64,000 nucleotides of DNA from Noviherbaspirillum galbum (lineage in GTDB: Bacteria > Pseudomonadota > Gammaproteobacteria > Burkholderiales > Burkholderiaceae_D): contig NZ_JAAIVB010000065.1 in NCBI RefSeq assembly GCF_010974945.1, forward strand, positions 62,001 to 126,000, written 5' to 3'. Position 1 is the first letter of the stretch. Each line of letters opens with the position of its first letter. Shown piece by piece: positions 54,454-62,440 of this stretch. A model generated the notes under the pieces. The model made no database searches. It had not been told where the DNA came from and was given only the letters and a program-made list of their open reading frames with translations. A program made the translations under genes and the position numbers.

Positions 54454-55050
54454 TCAGTCATCTCGTTCGACGAAGCGGCAACGCCCGCGCGTCAGTTCCA
54501 GCAGCTGTTCGCGCGCCTTCTCCAGGTCCGCCAGCGGCATGCGCATCGTCAGCCTCGCATGCGTTCCATGCGCGCTGTCCAGCAGCGCATGGCCGCTCGA
54601 TTCGATCCAGTGCCTGATCCTTGCCTCTTCGGCGTAATCCACGTCGACCGTCAAGGTCGCCTGCGCGATCCGCGGCGCGAGTTCCGCCTTCTTGAGCGCG
54701 CTCGCCACCGCGTCGGCATAGGCGCGCACCAGGCCGCCCGCACCCAGCTTCACGCCGCCGTAGTAGCGCACGACCGCCGCGAGCACGCCATCGAGATCAT
54801 GGTGGCGAAGCACATCCAGCATCGGCCTGCCGGCAGTGCCGGACGGTTCGCCGTCATCCGACATGCCGGACTGTCCGCCCGCCAGCAGCGCCCAGCATAC
54901 ATGCGCCGCGCCGCGGTGTTCCGCGCGCAGGGCGGCCACGATGGACAGGGCCTCGTCGCGGCTGGCGACGGGCACGACGAGGCCGATGAACCGGCTTTTC
55001 TTGATTTCGGTGTCGGAGCCGACAGGGCTGGAAAGGGTGAAGGAGGGCAT
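54454..55050 (-). CDS. YigZ/IMPACT-family protein
   Basis: A 198-residue protein with the UPF0029 N-terminal domain (IKKSRFIGLVVPVASRDEAL; SDDGEPSGTAGRPML; VVRYYGGVKLGAGGLVRAY) and the ferredoxin-like C-terminal domain of YigZ. Eukaryotic IMPACT affects translation control through GCN1; the bacterial role is not settled. TACACT lies six bases before the ATG at 55050 with no ribosome-binding site, so the mRNA may be leaderless; the ATG at 55056 would fall inside that spacer. Confidence 0.85.
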   Translation of the reverse strand: MPSFTLSSPVGSDTEIKKSRFIGLVVPVASRDEALSIVAALRAEHRGAAHVCWALLAGGQSGMSDDGEPSGTAGRPMLDVLRHHDLDGVLAAVVRYYGGVKLGAGGLVRAYADAVASALKKAELAPRIAQATLTVDVDYAEEARIRHWIESSGHALLDSAHGTHARLTMRMPLADLEKAREQLLELTRGRCRFVERDD

Positions 55051-55228
55051 GGGCATAGTGTAACGGGGAGGCGCGGTCGCCGTGCCAATGCCGCCGGGCG
55101 GATTTTCTTGCTGGCTACCCTCCGTCGGTCTACTCCCGTGCCAGAGCGACAAAAAACCCCATCAATCCCGAGAAAAACTGTCGAGAATGGCCCTTCCTTG
55201 CAAAATTGGGATTGCTTTTGAGGTCAAG

Positions 55229-55240
55229 TCTTATATAAGA
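55229..55240. promoter_or_regulatory. Palindromic operator candidate before acnB
   Basis: TCTTATATAAGA, a perfect 12-bp palindrome 95 bases upstream of acnB in an AT-rich stretch that may also hold the promoter. A candidate binding site for a regulator of TCA-cycle genes. Confidence 0.55.
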
Positions 55241-55334
55241 TATGAGAGTTGAATCATTTCCGGCGAACATTTCCAGAAGTCATGTTGAATTCGCCATCCC
55301 GCCACCACCCGCAAGGTCATAAAAAGGTCAAGCC

Positions 55335-57920
55335 ATGCTAACAACCTACCGCGCCCATGTCGCCGAACGCGCCGCCCTCGGCGTTCCGCCGCTTCCGCTG
55401 TCCGAAGCCCAGACCAAGGATCTGATCGAACTGCTCAAGAATCCGCCCGCAGGCGAAGAGCAATTCCTGGTTGACCTGCTGACCAACCGCGTTCCCGCCG
55501 GCGTCGACAATGCCGCGCGCGTGAAGGCCGCCTTCCTGGACAAGGTCGCCAAGGGCACGGAAAGCAGCCCGCTGGTTTCCCGCGAACTGGCCACCAAGCT
55601 GCTGGGCACGATGCTCGGCGGCTTCAACATCAAGCCGATGATCGACGTGCTGGATGACGCCGCGGTCGGCGCCATCGCCGCCGAGGGCCTGAAGAAGACC
55701 CTGCTGATGTTCGACTACTTCCACGACGTCAAGGAACTGGCCGACAAGGGCAGCGCCAACGCCAAGGCCGTGCTGCAGTCCTGGGCCGACGCCGAGTGGT
55801 TCACCTCCCGTCCGGAAGTCCCGGCCAGCATGACGCTGACCGTGTTCAAGGTTTCCGGCGAAACCAATACCGACGACTTGTCGCCCGCGCCCGACGCGAC
55901 CACCCGTCCCGACATCCCGCTGCACGCGCTGGCCATGCTGAAGAACCCGCGCCCGGGCATCAATCCGGACGAGCCGGGCAAGGTCGGCCCGATCAAGCAG
56001 CTCGAGGCGCTGACCGCCAAGGGCAACATGGTCGCCTACGTCGGCGACGTGGTCGGCACCGGCTCTTCCCGCAAGTCCGCCACCAACTCGGTGCTGTGGT
56101 TCACCGGCGAAGATATCCCCTTCATTCCGAACAAGCGCTTCGGCGGCGTCTGCCTCGGCAGCAAGATCGCTCCCATCTTCTACAACACCATGGAAGATGC
56201 CGGCGCGCTGCCGATCGAACTCGACGTCTCCAAGATGGAGATGGGCGACACGATCGAACTGCGTCCCTATGAAGGCCGCGCATTCAAGAACGGCGAAGTC
56301 ATCGCCGAGTTCACCGTCAAGTCCGACGTGCTGTTCGACGAAGTGCGCGCCGGCGGCCGCATTCCGCTGATCATCGGCCGCGGCCTGACCGCCAAGGCGC
56401 GCGAAGCGCTGGGCCTCGCGCCGTCCGCGCTGTTCCGCCTGCCGAAGAACCCGGCCGACACCGGCAAGGGTTTCTCCCTGGCGCAGAAGATGGTCGGCCG
56501 CGCATGCGGCATGCCGGAAGGCCAAGGCATCCGCCCGGGCACGTATTGCGAGCCGAAGATGACCACCGTCGGCTCCCAGGACACCACCGGCCCGATGACC
56601 CGCGACGAACTGAAGGACCTCGCCTGCCTCGGCTTCTCCGCCGACCTGGTGATGCAATCCTTCTGCCACACCGCGGCCTATCCGAAGCTGGTCGACGTGA
56701 AGATGCACGCCGAACTGCCGACCTTCATCTCGACCCGCGGCGGCGTCTCGCTGCGTCCGGGCGACGGCGTGATCCACTCCTGGCTGAACCGCCTGCTGAT
56801 GCCCGACACCGTCGGCACCGGCGGCGACTCGCACACCCGCTTCCCGATCGGCATTTCCTTCCCGGCGGGTTCCGGCCTGGTGGCGTTCGCCGCCGCGACC
56901 GGCGTGATGCCGCTCGACATGCCCGAGTCCGTGCTGGTGCGCTTCAAGGGTGAAATGCAGCCCGGCGTGACCCTGCGCGACCTGGTCAACGCGATTCCGC
57001 TGTACGCCATCAAGCAGGGCCTGCTGACCGTCGAGAAGAAGGGCAAGAAGAACATCTTCTCCGGCCGCATCCTGGAAATCGAAGGCCTGCCGAAGCTGAA
57101 GGTCGAACAGGCATTCGAGCTGTCCGACGCGTCCGCCGAGCGCTCCGCCGCCGGTTGCACGGTACACCTCGACAAGGAACCGATCATCGAGTACATGAAC
57201 TCGAACATCACCCTGATGAAGTGGATGATCGCCAACGGCTACCAGGACAAGCGCACGCTGGAGCGCCGCATCAAGTCCATGGAAGCCTGGCTGGCCAAGC
57301 CCGAGTTGCTGTCGCCGGACGCCGATGCCGACTACGCCGCCGTGATCGAGATCGACCTGGCCGACATCCATGAGCCGATCGTCGCCTGCCCGAACGATCC
57401 GGACGACGTGAAGACCCTGTCCGAAGTCGCCGGCGACAAGATCGACGAAGTGTTCGTCGGTTCCTGCATGACCAACATCGGCCACTTCCGCGCTGCCTCC
57501 AAGCTGCTCGAAGGCAAGACCGACATCCCGGTCCGCCTGTGGATCGCTCCGCCGACCAAGATGGACCAGCAGGTGCTGACGGCCGAAGGCCACTACGGCA
57601 CGCTGGGCCGCACCGGCGCGCGCATGGAAATGCCGGGCTGCTCGCTGTGCATGGGCAACCAGGCGCAGGTGCGCAAGGGCGCGACCGTGATGTCGACCTC
57701 GACCCGCAACTTCCCGAACCGCCTCGGCCTCGATACCCGCGTGTACCTGGGGTCCGCCGAACTGGCCGCGGTCTGCTCCACGCTGGGCAAGATCCCGACC
57801 AAGGCCGAGTACCTGGAGCACACCGGCGTCATCACCAAGGATGCCGACAAGATCTATCGCTACATGAACTTCGACCAGATCAAGGACTTCAGCGACGTGG
57901 CAAACGAAGTGAAGGTCTAA
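55335..57920 (+). CDS. acnB: Aconitate hydratase B
   Basis: An 861-residue enzyme in the AcnB domain order: N-terminal HEAT-like domain ([20 protein letters not shown]), swivelling domain ([40 protein letters not shown]) and catalytic domains. Fe-S ligand cysteines are in [15 protein letters not shown] and [25 protein letters not shown] and [19 protein letters not shown] are active-site stretches. It isomerises citrate and isocitrate in the TCA and 2-methylcitrate cycles. Full length, single gene, own terminator. Confidence 0.96.
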   Translation: MLTTYRAHVAERAALGVPPLPLSEAQTKDLIELLKNPPAGEEQFLVDLLTNRVPAGVDNAARVKAAFLDKVAKGTESSPLVSRELATKLLGTMLGGFNIKPMIDVLDDAAVGAIAAEGLKKTLLMFDYFHDVKELADKGSANAKAVLQSWADAEWFTSRPEVPASMTLTVFKVSGETNTDDLSPAPDATTRPDIPLHALAMLKNPRPGINPDEPGKVGPIKQLEALTAKGNMVAYVGDVVGTGSSRKSATNSVLWFTGEDIPFIPNKRFGGVCLGSKIAPIFYNTMEDAGALPIELDVSKMEMGDTIELRPYEGRAFKNGEVIAEFTVKSDVLFDEVRAGGRIPLIIGRGLTAKAREALGLAPSALFRLPKNPADTGKGFSLAQKMVGRACGMPEGQGIRPGTYCEPKMTTVGSQDTTGPMTRDELKDLACLGFSADLVMQSFCHTAAYPKLVDVKMHAELPTFISTRGGVSLRPGDGVIHSWLNRLLMPDTVGTGGDSHTRFPIGISFPAGSGLVAFAAATGVMPLDMPESVLVRFKGEMQPGVTLRDLVNAIPLYAIKQGLLTVEKKGKKNIFSGRILEIEGLPKLKVEQAFELSDASAERSAAGCTVHLDKEPIIEYMNSNITLMKWMIANGYQDKRTLERRIKSMEAWLAKPELLSPDADADYAAVIEIDLADIHEPIVACPNDPDDVKTLSEVAGDKIDEVFVGSCMTNIGHFRAASKLLEGKTDIPVRLWIAPPTKMDQQVLTAEGHYGTLGRTGARMEMPGCSLCMGNQAQVRKGATVMSTSTRNFPNRLGLDTRVYLGSAELAAVCSTLGKIPTKAEYLEHTGVITKDADKIYRYMNFDQIKDFSDVANEVKV

Positions 57921-57964
57921 GCACTGTTTCCGCCCGCCTCGACGAGGCGGGGCATGCCGAATGA

Positions 57965-58003
57965 AAACCGGCGACGCGCGCTAGCGTGTCGCCGGTTTTT
58001 TAT
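57965..58003 (+). terminator. Terminator after acnB
   Basis: AACCGGCGAC (57965-57974) pairs with GTCGCCGGTT (57988-57997). The loop contains a further GCGC/GCGT pairing, and TTTTATT follows. It also lies before the end of the convergent effector-like gene and may stop both transcripts. Confidence 0.88.
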
Positions 58004-58036
58004 TGTGGGCAGGCGCGAGATAAAATGCGGCGCGGG

Positions 58037-59389
58037 TCAAGTCCGCACCTGCTTGATGAATGGGCTAGCCTCTAGTGCCTGCTTTACGGTGTCGTCGAGG
58101 CCGCATACATAGGTGTCAATCTCTTCCAGCGGCATATCCACGAAGCCAATCGCTGCATTGCCGAGCGGATTGCCGCACAACCGGAGCGATTCCAGCCTGA
58201 CGAATCTGCGGAGCCGCGGCACCGATTCAGGACCAAGCTCGTTGCTGGTAAGCGAGACCTTCTTGAGTGACGTGATGAGTTCCCCTTGCGCCAGGTTTTT
58301 CAATCCTTCATTGCCGATATGACCTCCGCAAAGATTGAGGTCGACGAGCCGCATCTTCGACAGGGCCGTGCAGGCATCCGGCGCCGATGCCAGGTCGATG
58401 CCGGCGAGGCCGAGTTGCCGAATGCCCTGGTTGGCGGACAGCGCGTTCAAGCCTGACAGGCCGATGTCATTGCCGTCGAGACGAAGTGCACGTACCTGCA
58501 TGTTCGCCAATGCCGAGGCGCCAGAATCGTCGAGGTCACAGTAAATCAGGCTGAGCGTATCCAGCGCCAGCTTAGACAGGGCAGTCGTGCCGGCTGCGCC
58601 AATCTTGTTGAAGTTCAGTGTCAGCGATTCCAGGCGGGATTCCCGCGCACGCAGGCATTGCGCCAGCAGTATCGCCTTTCCGGCGTCGATTCGATTGCTG
58701 CTCAAGTCAAGCGAAGTCACCGCAGGATGCGAGGCGACTTTCAGGATGTCGTCGAAGCCGAGATTCGAAGCGTCGAGGTCGACATGAACCGAATCGAAGG
58801 GCCTGGACCGGTTGACCTCTGCAATCACCTCGAGAAAAATGCGGCGCTTGTCGTGGGAGCCCAAGTCGTCCAGGCGAACAGCCACGTTCTTGTTGCGCTC
58901 GAGAAGGGCACGGAGCGCGGGCCGGAATTCCGTCGATGTCAGGCTCCTCGCCAGCTTGTTGATCGACTGCTTCACAGAATCGCTTTGGTGTGCGACAAGG
59001 TTCTTCTTGCGTTCCGGCGCGTTTTCGATCGTAGCGCCGACCATCTTCCTGAAAGAGTTGCTTACGCGGGAAAGAGGGACGAAGAGGTGGAGGAGAATCG
59101 ACTGGTCAGCCACATTGCCAATGATCTTTTCCTGCAGTTCCCCCGGCAAGCTGTTCCAGCTTGTCCTTTTCGCCCGCACCTGCTGCACGATGGCGATGTT
59201 CGTCGGTTGTGGCGCCAGCCACTTGATGGAGCATGCGGAATCCACGATACGCCCGGTGCGGAACGTATCCCTGTGTGCGTCGACCCGGCCCTGTTGTACC
59301 GCGACCTCTGGCGTCAGTTCGTCGCCTTGCAAGTCATTCGGTGTCCTGCCAAGAGGGTGGCTGGAAACGGAAAGTGCGTGAATCGTCAT
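58037..59389 (-). CDS. F-box and leucine-rich-repeat protein, GALA/RipG-like effector candidate
   Basis: A 450-residue protein without signal peptide or membrane segment. Residues 79-118 fit the F-box consensus (NSLPGELQEKIIGNV, then LLHLFVPLSRVSNSFRKMV), rare in bacteria; in eukaryotes this module binds SKP1 in SCF ubiquitin ligases. Residues ~198-425 form about nine leucine-rich repeats of roughly 24 residues (VTSLDLSSNRI, LESLTLNFNKI, VRALRLDGNDI, LKKVSLTSNEL, LESLRLCGNPL). GASALA at 290-295 matches the GAxALA signature for which the Ralstonia GALA type III effectors are named. The polar, Ser/Gln-containing N-terminus would suit a secretion signal. GC is lower than in the flanking genes, suggesting transfer. 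No hrp-type promoter box was seen. Confidence 0.8.
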   Translation of the reverse strand: MTIHALSVSSHPLGRTPNDLQGDELTPEVAVQQGRVDAHRDTFRTGRIVDSACSIKWLAPQPTNIAIVQQVRAKRTSWNSLPGELQEKIIGNVADQSILLHLFVPLSRVSNSFRKMVGATIENAPERKKNLVAHQSDSVKQSINKLARSLTSTEFRPALRALLERNKNVAVRLDDLGSHDKRRIFLEVIAEVNRSRPFDSVHVDLDASNLGFDDILKVASHPAVTSLDLSSNRIDAGKAILLAQCLRARESRLESLTLNFNKIGAAGTTALSKLALDTLSLIYCDLDDSGASALANMQVRALRLDGNDIGLSGLNALSANQGIRQLGLAGIDLASAPDACTALSKMRLVDLNLCGGHIGNEGLKNLAQGELITSLKKVSLTSNELGPESVPRLRRFVRLESLRLCGNPLGNAAIGFVDMPLEEIDTYVCGLDDTVKQALEASPFIKQVRT

Positions 59390-59799
59390 GGCTGGCTTTC
59401 GTAACGGATTATCTGGTCCAAAGAATGAGCCCGGCCGTCAATTGCCGAGGATTGCCATCAGTGGGGAACAAGGCCAGGCGTGTTCCATCCACGTCAATGT
59501 ATTAGTCCATGAAGGAAGTTGCTCGTGTCGGGTTTCGCTACCTTCTGGCTCTGTCATTCCCGCGCAGCCGGGAATCCCATTCATTAATCCACAACGAAAC
59601 TTGCTGACGCGTGCATGACGGGCTCGACCGAACACGGCCTCCGGGGATCAACGTCACCAAGAAAAACGTTTTGCGTGGCACGTTTCACTCCTTGTTGCCA
59701 CTATTGCATGGTGTCCAGAATGCACCGTGATGCAAGATGCTTGTGAGCCTCGCGCATTCGCGTATTCAATTTCAATTTGCAGCAAAGGAGGTTCCACGA
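59390..59799. other. Intergenic region between effector-like gene and exported-protein gene
   Basis: No convincing gene. It contains a half REP element (59553-59580) and otherwise unstructured sequence. It should hold the divergent promoters of both neighbours; no clear sigma-70 or hrp-type (TTCG-N16-TTCG) element could be assigned. CGAA occurs at 59595 and 59629, but the spacing is 30, not 16. Confidence 0.5.
59553..59580. repeat. REP-type element, single arm
   Basis: GTCATTCCCGCGCAGCCGGG, then AATCCCAT: one arm of the family seen complete at 21721-21800, without its inverted partner. Confidence 0.8.
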
Positions 59800-60471
59800 T
59801 TGGCTCAATCCATGAAGTCTGGTCTCATCATGCTGGCCTTGGTCTTCATCCAGGCGGCGCGGGCGAGTCCGCCCCGAGCGCCCGACGTCAGTGAAGTCAT
59901 GGAATCCGTCGCTGAAGCGCGGCCCGGTATTGTCGTCATCGACAATCTGACCGACGAACAGCGGCGCTTTTACTGGAAAAACACCCGGCGCTCGGACGCG
60001 GGTTACCTGCTCATCAACGCGCCCTACGACTACATCAGGTTTCCGGACGCCGCCGCAAGGCATGCCAGGCAGGGCAAATCCATGACGCCGCTTCCAGCCT
60101 TTGCTGAGGACCTGCTGGCAATTCCTCCGTCGATGGCGCCTCTGGCTGTCTTCACGGAATCGCCTCACCGCGTGACCCTGCTTTTCGAGCACAAGACCCT
60201 GGGCACGATTCTGCTGACGCTCTGGAACGTGGAAGCGGACGGCGCGCAATTGTTCCTAATTAAAGAATTCCAGAGAGAACTGTTCCCGGGAACCAGTGGC
60301 ACCCTGTCGCTCGCAACTTCGCCAGGCCATGCCAGGGTGCTCTGGAAAATGAATTGGGTGAAGGCGGGAATCAATCATGAGTTCTATGTTGGCGACACGC
60401 TGGGCGAGGAGAGACGGCCCTCCCTTTCACCGGAGGCCGTGATGAATGCGGCTCAAGCATTTTTAAAGTGA
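59800..60471 (+). CDS. Small exported protein of unknown function
   Basis: About 223 residues. The start is most likely TTG 59800, because AAAGGAGGT ends seven bases before it; ATG 59812, twelve bases on, is too far from that site, and an ATG at 59737 has no site. The N-terminus is a signal peptide (MKSGLIMLALVFIQAARA after a short AQS tail). The mature part has VVIDNLTDEQRRFYWKNTRR and LLINAPYDYIRFPDA; it has no Cys and no known motif I can name. It lies between two effector-like genes but, being Sec-exported, is not itself a type III effector. Its 3' end is 28 bp from the convergent ShET2-like gene. Confidence 0.7.
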   Translation: MAQSMKSGLIMLALVFIQAARASPPRAPDVSEVMESVAEARPGIVVIDNLTDEQRRFYWKNTRRSDAGYLLINAPYDYIRFPDAAARHARQGKSMTPLPAFAEDLLAIPPSMAPLAVFTESPHRVTLLFEHKTLGTILLTLWNVEADGAQLFLIKEFQRELFPGTSGTLSLATSPGHARVLWKMNWVKAGINHEFYVGDTLGEERRPSLSPEAVMNAAQAFLK

Positions 60472-60499
60472 AGGCGGCGATAGCATCACTGCCGCCAAG

Positions 60500-62212
60500 T
60501 TAATCCGATGCCCCGGCCTTGGTGGACACGTACAAGGCTGCGTATGCCGAGTACGCCGCGGACGGCGTATCCGATGGAGTCCTGGCAGGAAGCAGTGACG
60601 CCAGCAGGCCAGGATCCGTGATGCCGGCATGGCGGATGACGCGGCCATAGGCCGTGATCGCCTCGGGCTGGTTTTCCCTCAGCGCCCAATCCGGCAGGCT
60701 GGTTCCCTCGTCATTCGTTTTGCCTAGCATCTCGGCGAATACGCGCGGCTCGCCATCGGCAAGCCTGTTGACCAGGTCGAAATAGGCCATCACGGCGTCA
60801 GCGTTTTCTTCAGTCAGGGCGAGGAAGAGCGTGGCATCGCCGCCGTCGCGCGGATCGCGCAAGGCTTGCTTCAACTCGGATGTTAGCGGGGCAAGTCGCG
60901 CCAACCACGTGTGACATGCCCTGATTCCATCCACGTTGCCGTGCATGAGCGCCATGGCCAGGCCGCTGGAAATCGACCGCGCATGCTCGGCAAGTACCGA
61001 GTGCAATTCGGGCTCCGCCGGCTCTTCGGCCAGGGTCTGCAGCAGCCGGTTGTTCTGCAAGATCAAGGCGTCGCGAACGGCACCGATGCGCGTCGGCAAA
61101 TCACCCGCAAGATATGATGCAGCCCGCGATCGCGCGAATTCGCCGTCCACCTGCACGATCGACATGACGCCATGGTCGCCGCAGTAAATCTGCAGCGCCT
61201 GCCGGTCGATGAAGTCACCGAGTTCAAAGCTGCCGAGGCGGGACAGCTTGTCGGTCCGGCATTTAAGATGCATGGCGTTGCCGGTGACGTTCGGGTCGTA
61301 CACGTCGATTCTCATTATGTCCGCATCGCGACTCATGACGAGCGCCATGAGGTGGCCTTCGAGGCCCGCCGGTTCGTGAACGAAGGAAGCGAGGATGAAC
61401 GTGCTTGGACCTTCCTTCCCGACCGAGGCGGCCAGGTCATGCAGCAGCCCGCCGAAGCGCTTGCAGGAAAACTGCAGGCTGGCGCTGTCGCGCAGGATGT
61501 CTTCGAGCTCCTCCTCAAGCTTCTCCATGCCCACCTCGGCGAATGCTTTTTTCATGTCCTGGGACCGGCCCATCAGCGAATAGCAGGCCTTCGGCGCCAT
61601 GCCCTGCCCGATCGAGCGAACGAGGAAGGTCACGAAGTGGCGGCAGACGATTTCCACATTGTCCATGGTGATCTGCCGGTTGAGCGATAACTCCGGCGGC
61701 GCATAACGCTCGCCGGAAAAGCGGTGGGGGCGCTGCTTGAAGAACAGCTGGTGATAGGCTTGCGCGGTCCTGTTGTCGCAGATGCGGCCATGGATCGCCT
61801 GGTTGCACAGCAACCGGTTCAGCACCTTGGGCAACATGAAGCCGCGCAAGTCAGCCATCCTCACCAGGCTGCCATACGCCCTGAGTGCATCGGCACGGCT
61901 GCAGATGACGGCGTTCAGGATCGCATCCGAGAGCTGGTTGCTGTTGGCATGGAAGTATTCGGCGAGCGCATCGCGTGCCGGCGCGCCGACCGGCTCGCAC
62001 AAGCTCTTGATGGCGTAGATGTGGCGGCGGTCACCGTGGGCCAATGCATCCGGCAGGCCGATCAGGCGTGCGTTCAGTTCGTCGTAGAAAGAACGGGCGG
62101 CGATGGCGCTGTCGGCGGGAGATCGATGCGCGAAGTCGAGCGGTGTTCCGGATGGTGGCGAAGATGACGTGGACCCGCTGAGCGGGCGATGATAGAAAAC
62201 GGGCGGTAGCAT
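60500..62212 (-). CDS. ShET2/EspL/OspD-family effector-like cysteine protease candidate
   Basis: A 570-residue protein, no signal peptide. The central part matches the ShET2 (Toxin_15) family: IVCRHF (Cys190; IVCRHL in Shigella ShET2), GHLMALV (His287) and VYDPN (Asp306; LYDPN in ShET2), followed by the GDFIDRQ-like block and a Cys/Gly segment (IYCGDHGVMSI). In EspL the equivalent Cys-His-Asp triad cleaves RHIM-containing host proteins. Ankyrin-like repeats with the family's AYG pattern lie before it (ADALRAYGSLVRMADL, ~107-122) and after it (AVMAYFDLVN; AITAYGRVIRHAGI). The N-terminal ~30 residues are rich in Ser/Pro/Thr, as in type III signals. Lower GC than the flanking core genes. The secretion system is not in the window. 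Confidence 0.82.
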   Translation of the reverse strand: MLPPVFYHRPLSGSTSSSPPSGTPLDFAHRSPADSAIAARSFYDELNARLIGLPDALAHGDRRHIYAIKSLCEPVGAPARDALAEYFHANSNQLSDAILNAVICSRADALRAYGSLVRMADLRGFMLPKVLNRLLCNQAIHGRICDNRTAQAYHQLFFKQRPHRFSGERYAPPELSLNRQITMDNVEIVCRHFVTFLVRSIGQGMAPKACYSLMGRSQDMKKAFAEVGMEKLEEELEDILRDSASLQFSCKRFGGLLHDLAASVGKEGPSTFILASFVHEPAGLEGHLMALVMSRDADIMRIDVYDPNVTGNAMHLKCRTDKLSRLGSFELGDFIDRQALQIYCGDHGVMSIVQVDGEFARSRAASYLAGDLPTRIGAVRDALILQNNRLLQTLAEEPAEPELHSVLAEHARSISSGLAMALMHGNVDGIRACHTWLARLAPLTSELKQALRDPRDGGDATLFLALTEENADAVMAYFDLVNRLADGEPRVFAEMLGKTNDEGTSLPDWALRENQPEAITAYGRVIRHAGITDPGLLASLLPARTPSDTPSAAYSAYAALYVSTKAGASD

Positions 62213-62370
62213 GAATTACGCGGCGCAAGGGATCGGGGTGAGGCGGATGAATTTCGGCGTCGGCGGATGATGCGATGCGGACTTGGGGGCGTCCAGAAGA
62301 ATTAATGCGAGGAATGTGGTGTTTGCGAGGGGGGCAGGGAGTCGGTCGGGTTCTTCTTCGGACGACCGAA

Positions 62371-62398
62371 ATGGAATCCCCGCTTGCGCGGGGATGAC
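62371..62398. repeat. REP-type element, single arm
   Basis: ATGGAATCCCCGCTTGCGCG, then GGGATGAC: inverted single arm of the REP family, lying between the ShET2-like gene and the esterase gene. The remainder of 62213-62440 shows no gene. Confidence 0.8.
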
Positions 62399-62440
62399 AG
62401 AGCGAGATCCGCTACCGCTTCAAGACCCACCCCGCTCCCC

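Noticed and set aside
55338-57821. 827-codon open frame on the minus strand opposite acnB
   Set aside because: It mirrors the third-codon GC bias of acnB, its product is His/Gly/Gln-rich low-complexity, and acnB is certain on the other strand.
58037-59389. IpaH/SspH-type E3 ligase (LRR plus NEL domain)
   Set aside because: There is no NEL domain or catalytic CxD after the repeats; the protein ends shortly after the last LRR, and an F-box precedes them.
59390-59799. hrpII/PIP-type box (TTCG-N16-TTCG) upstream of the effector-like genes
   Set aside because: On reading both upstream regions only CGAA copies with the wrong spacing (30 bases) or single copies were found.
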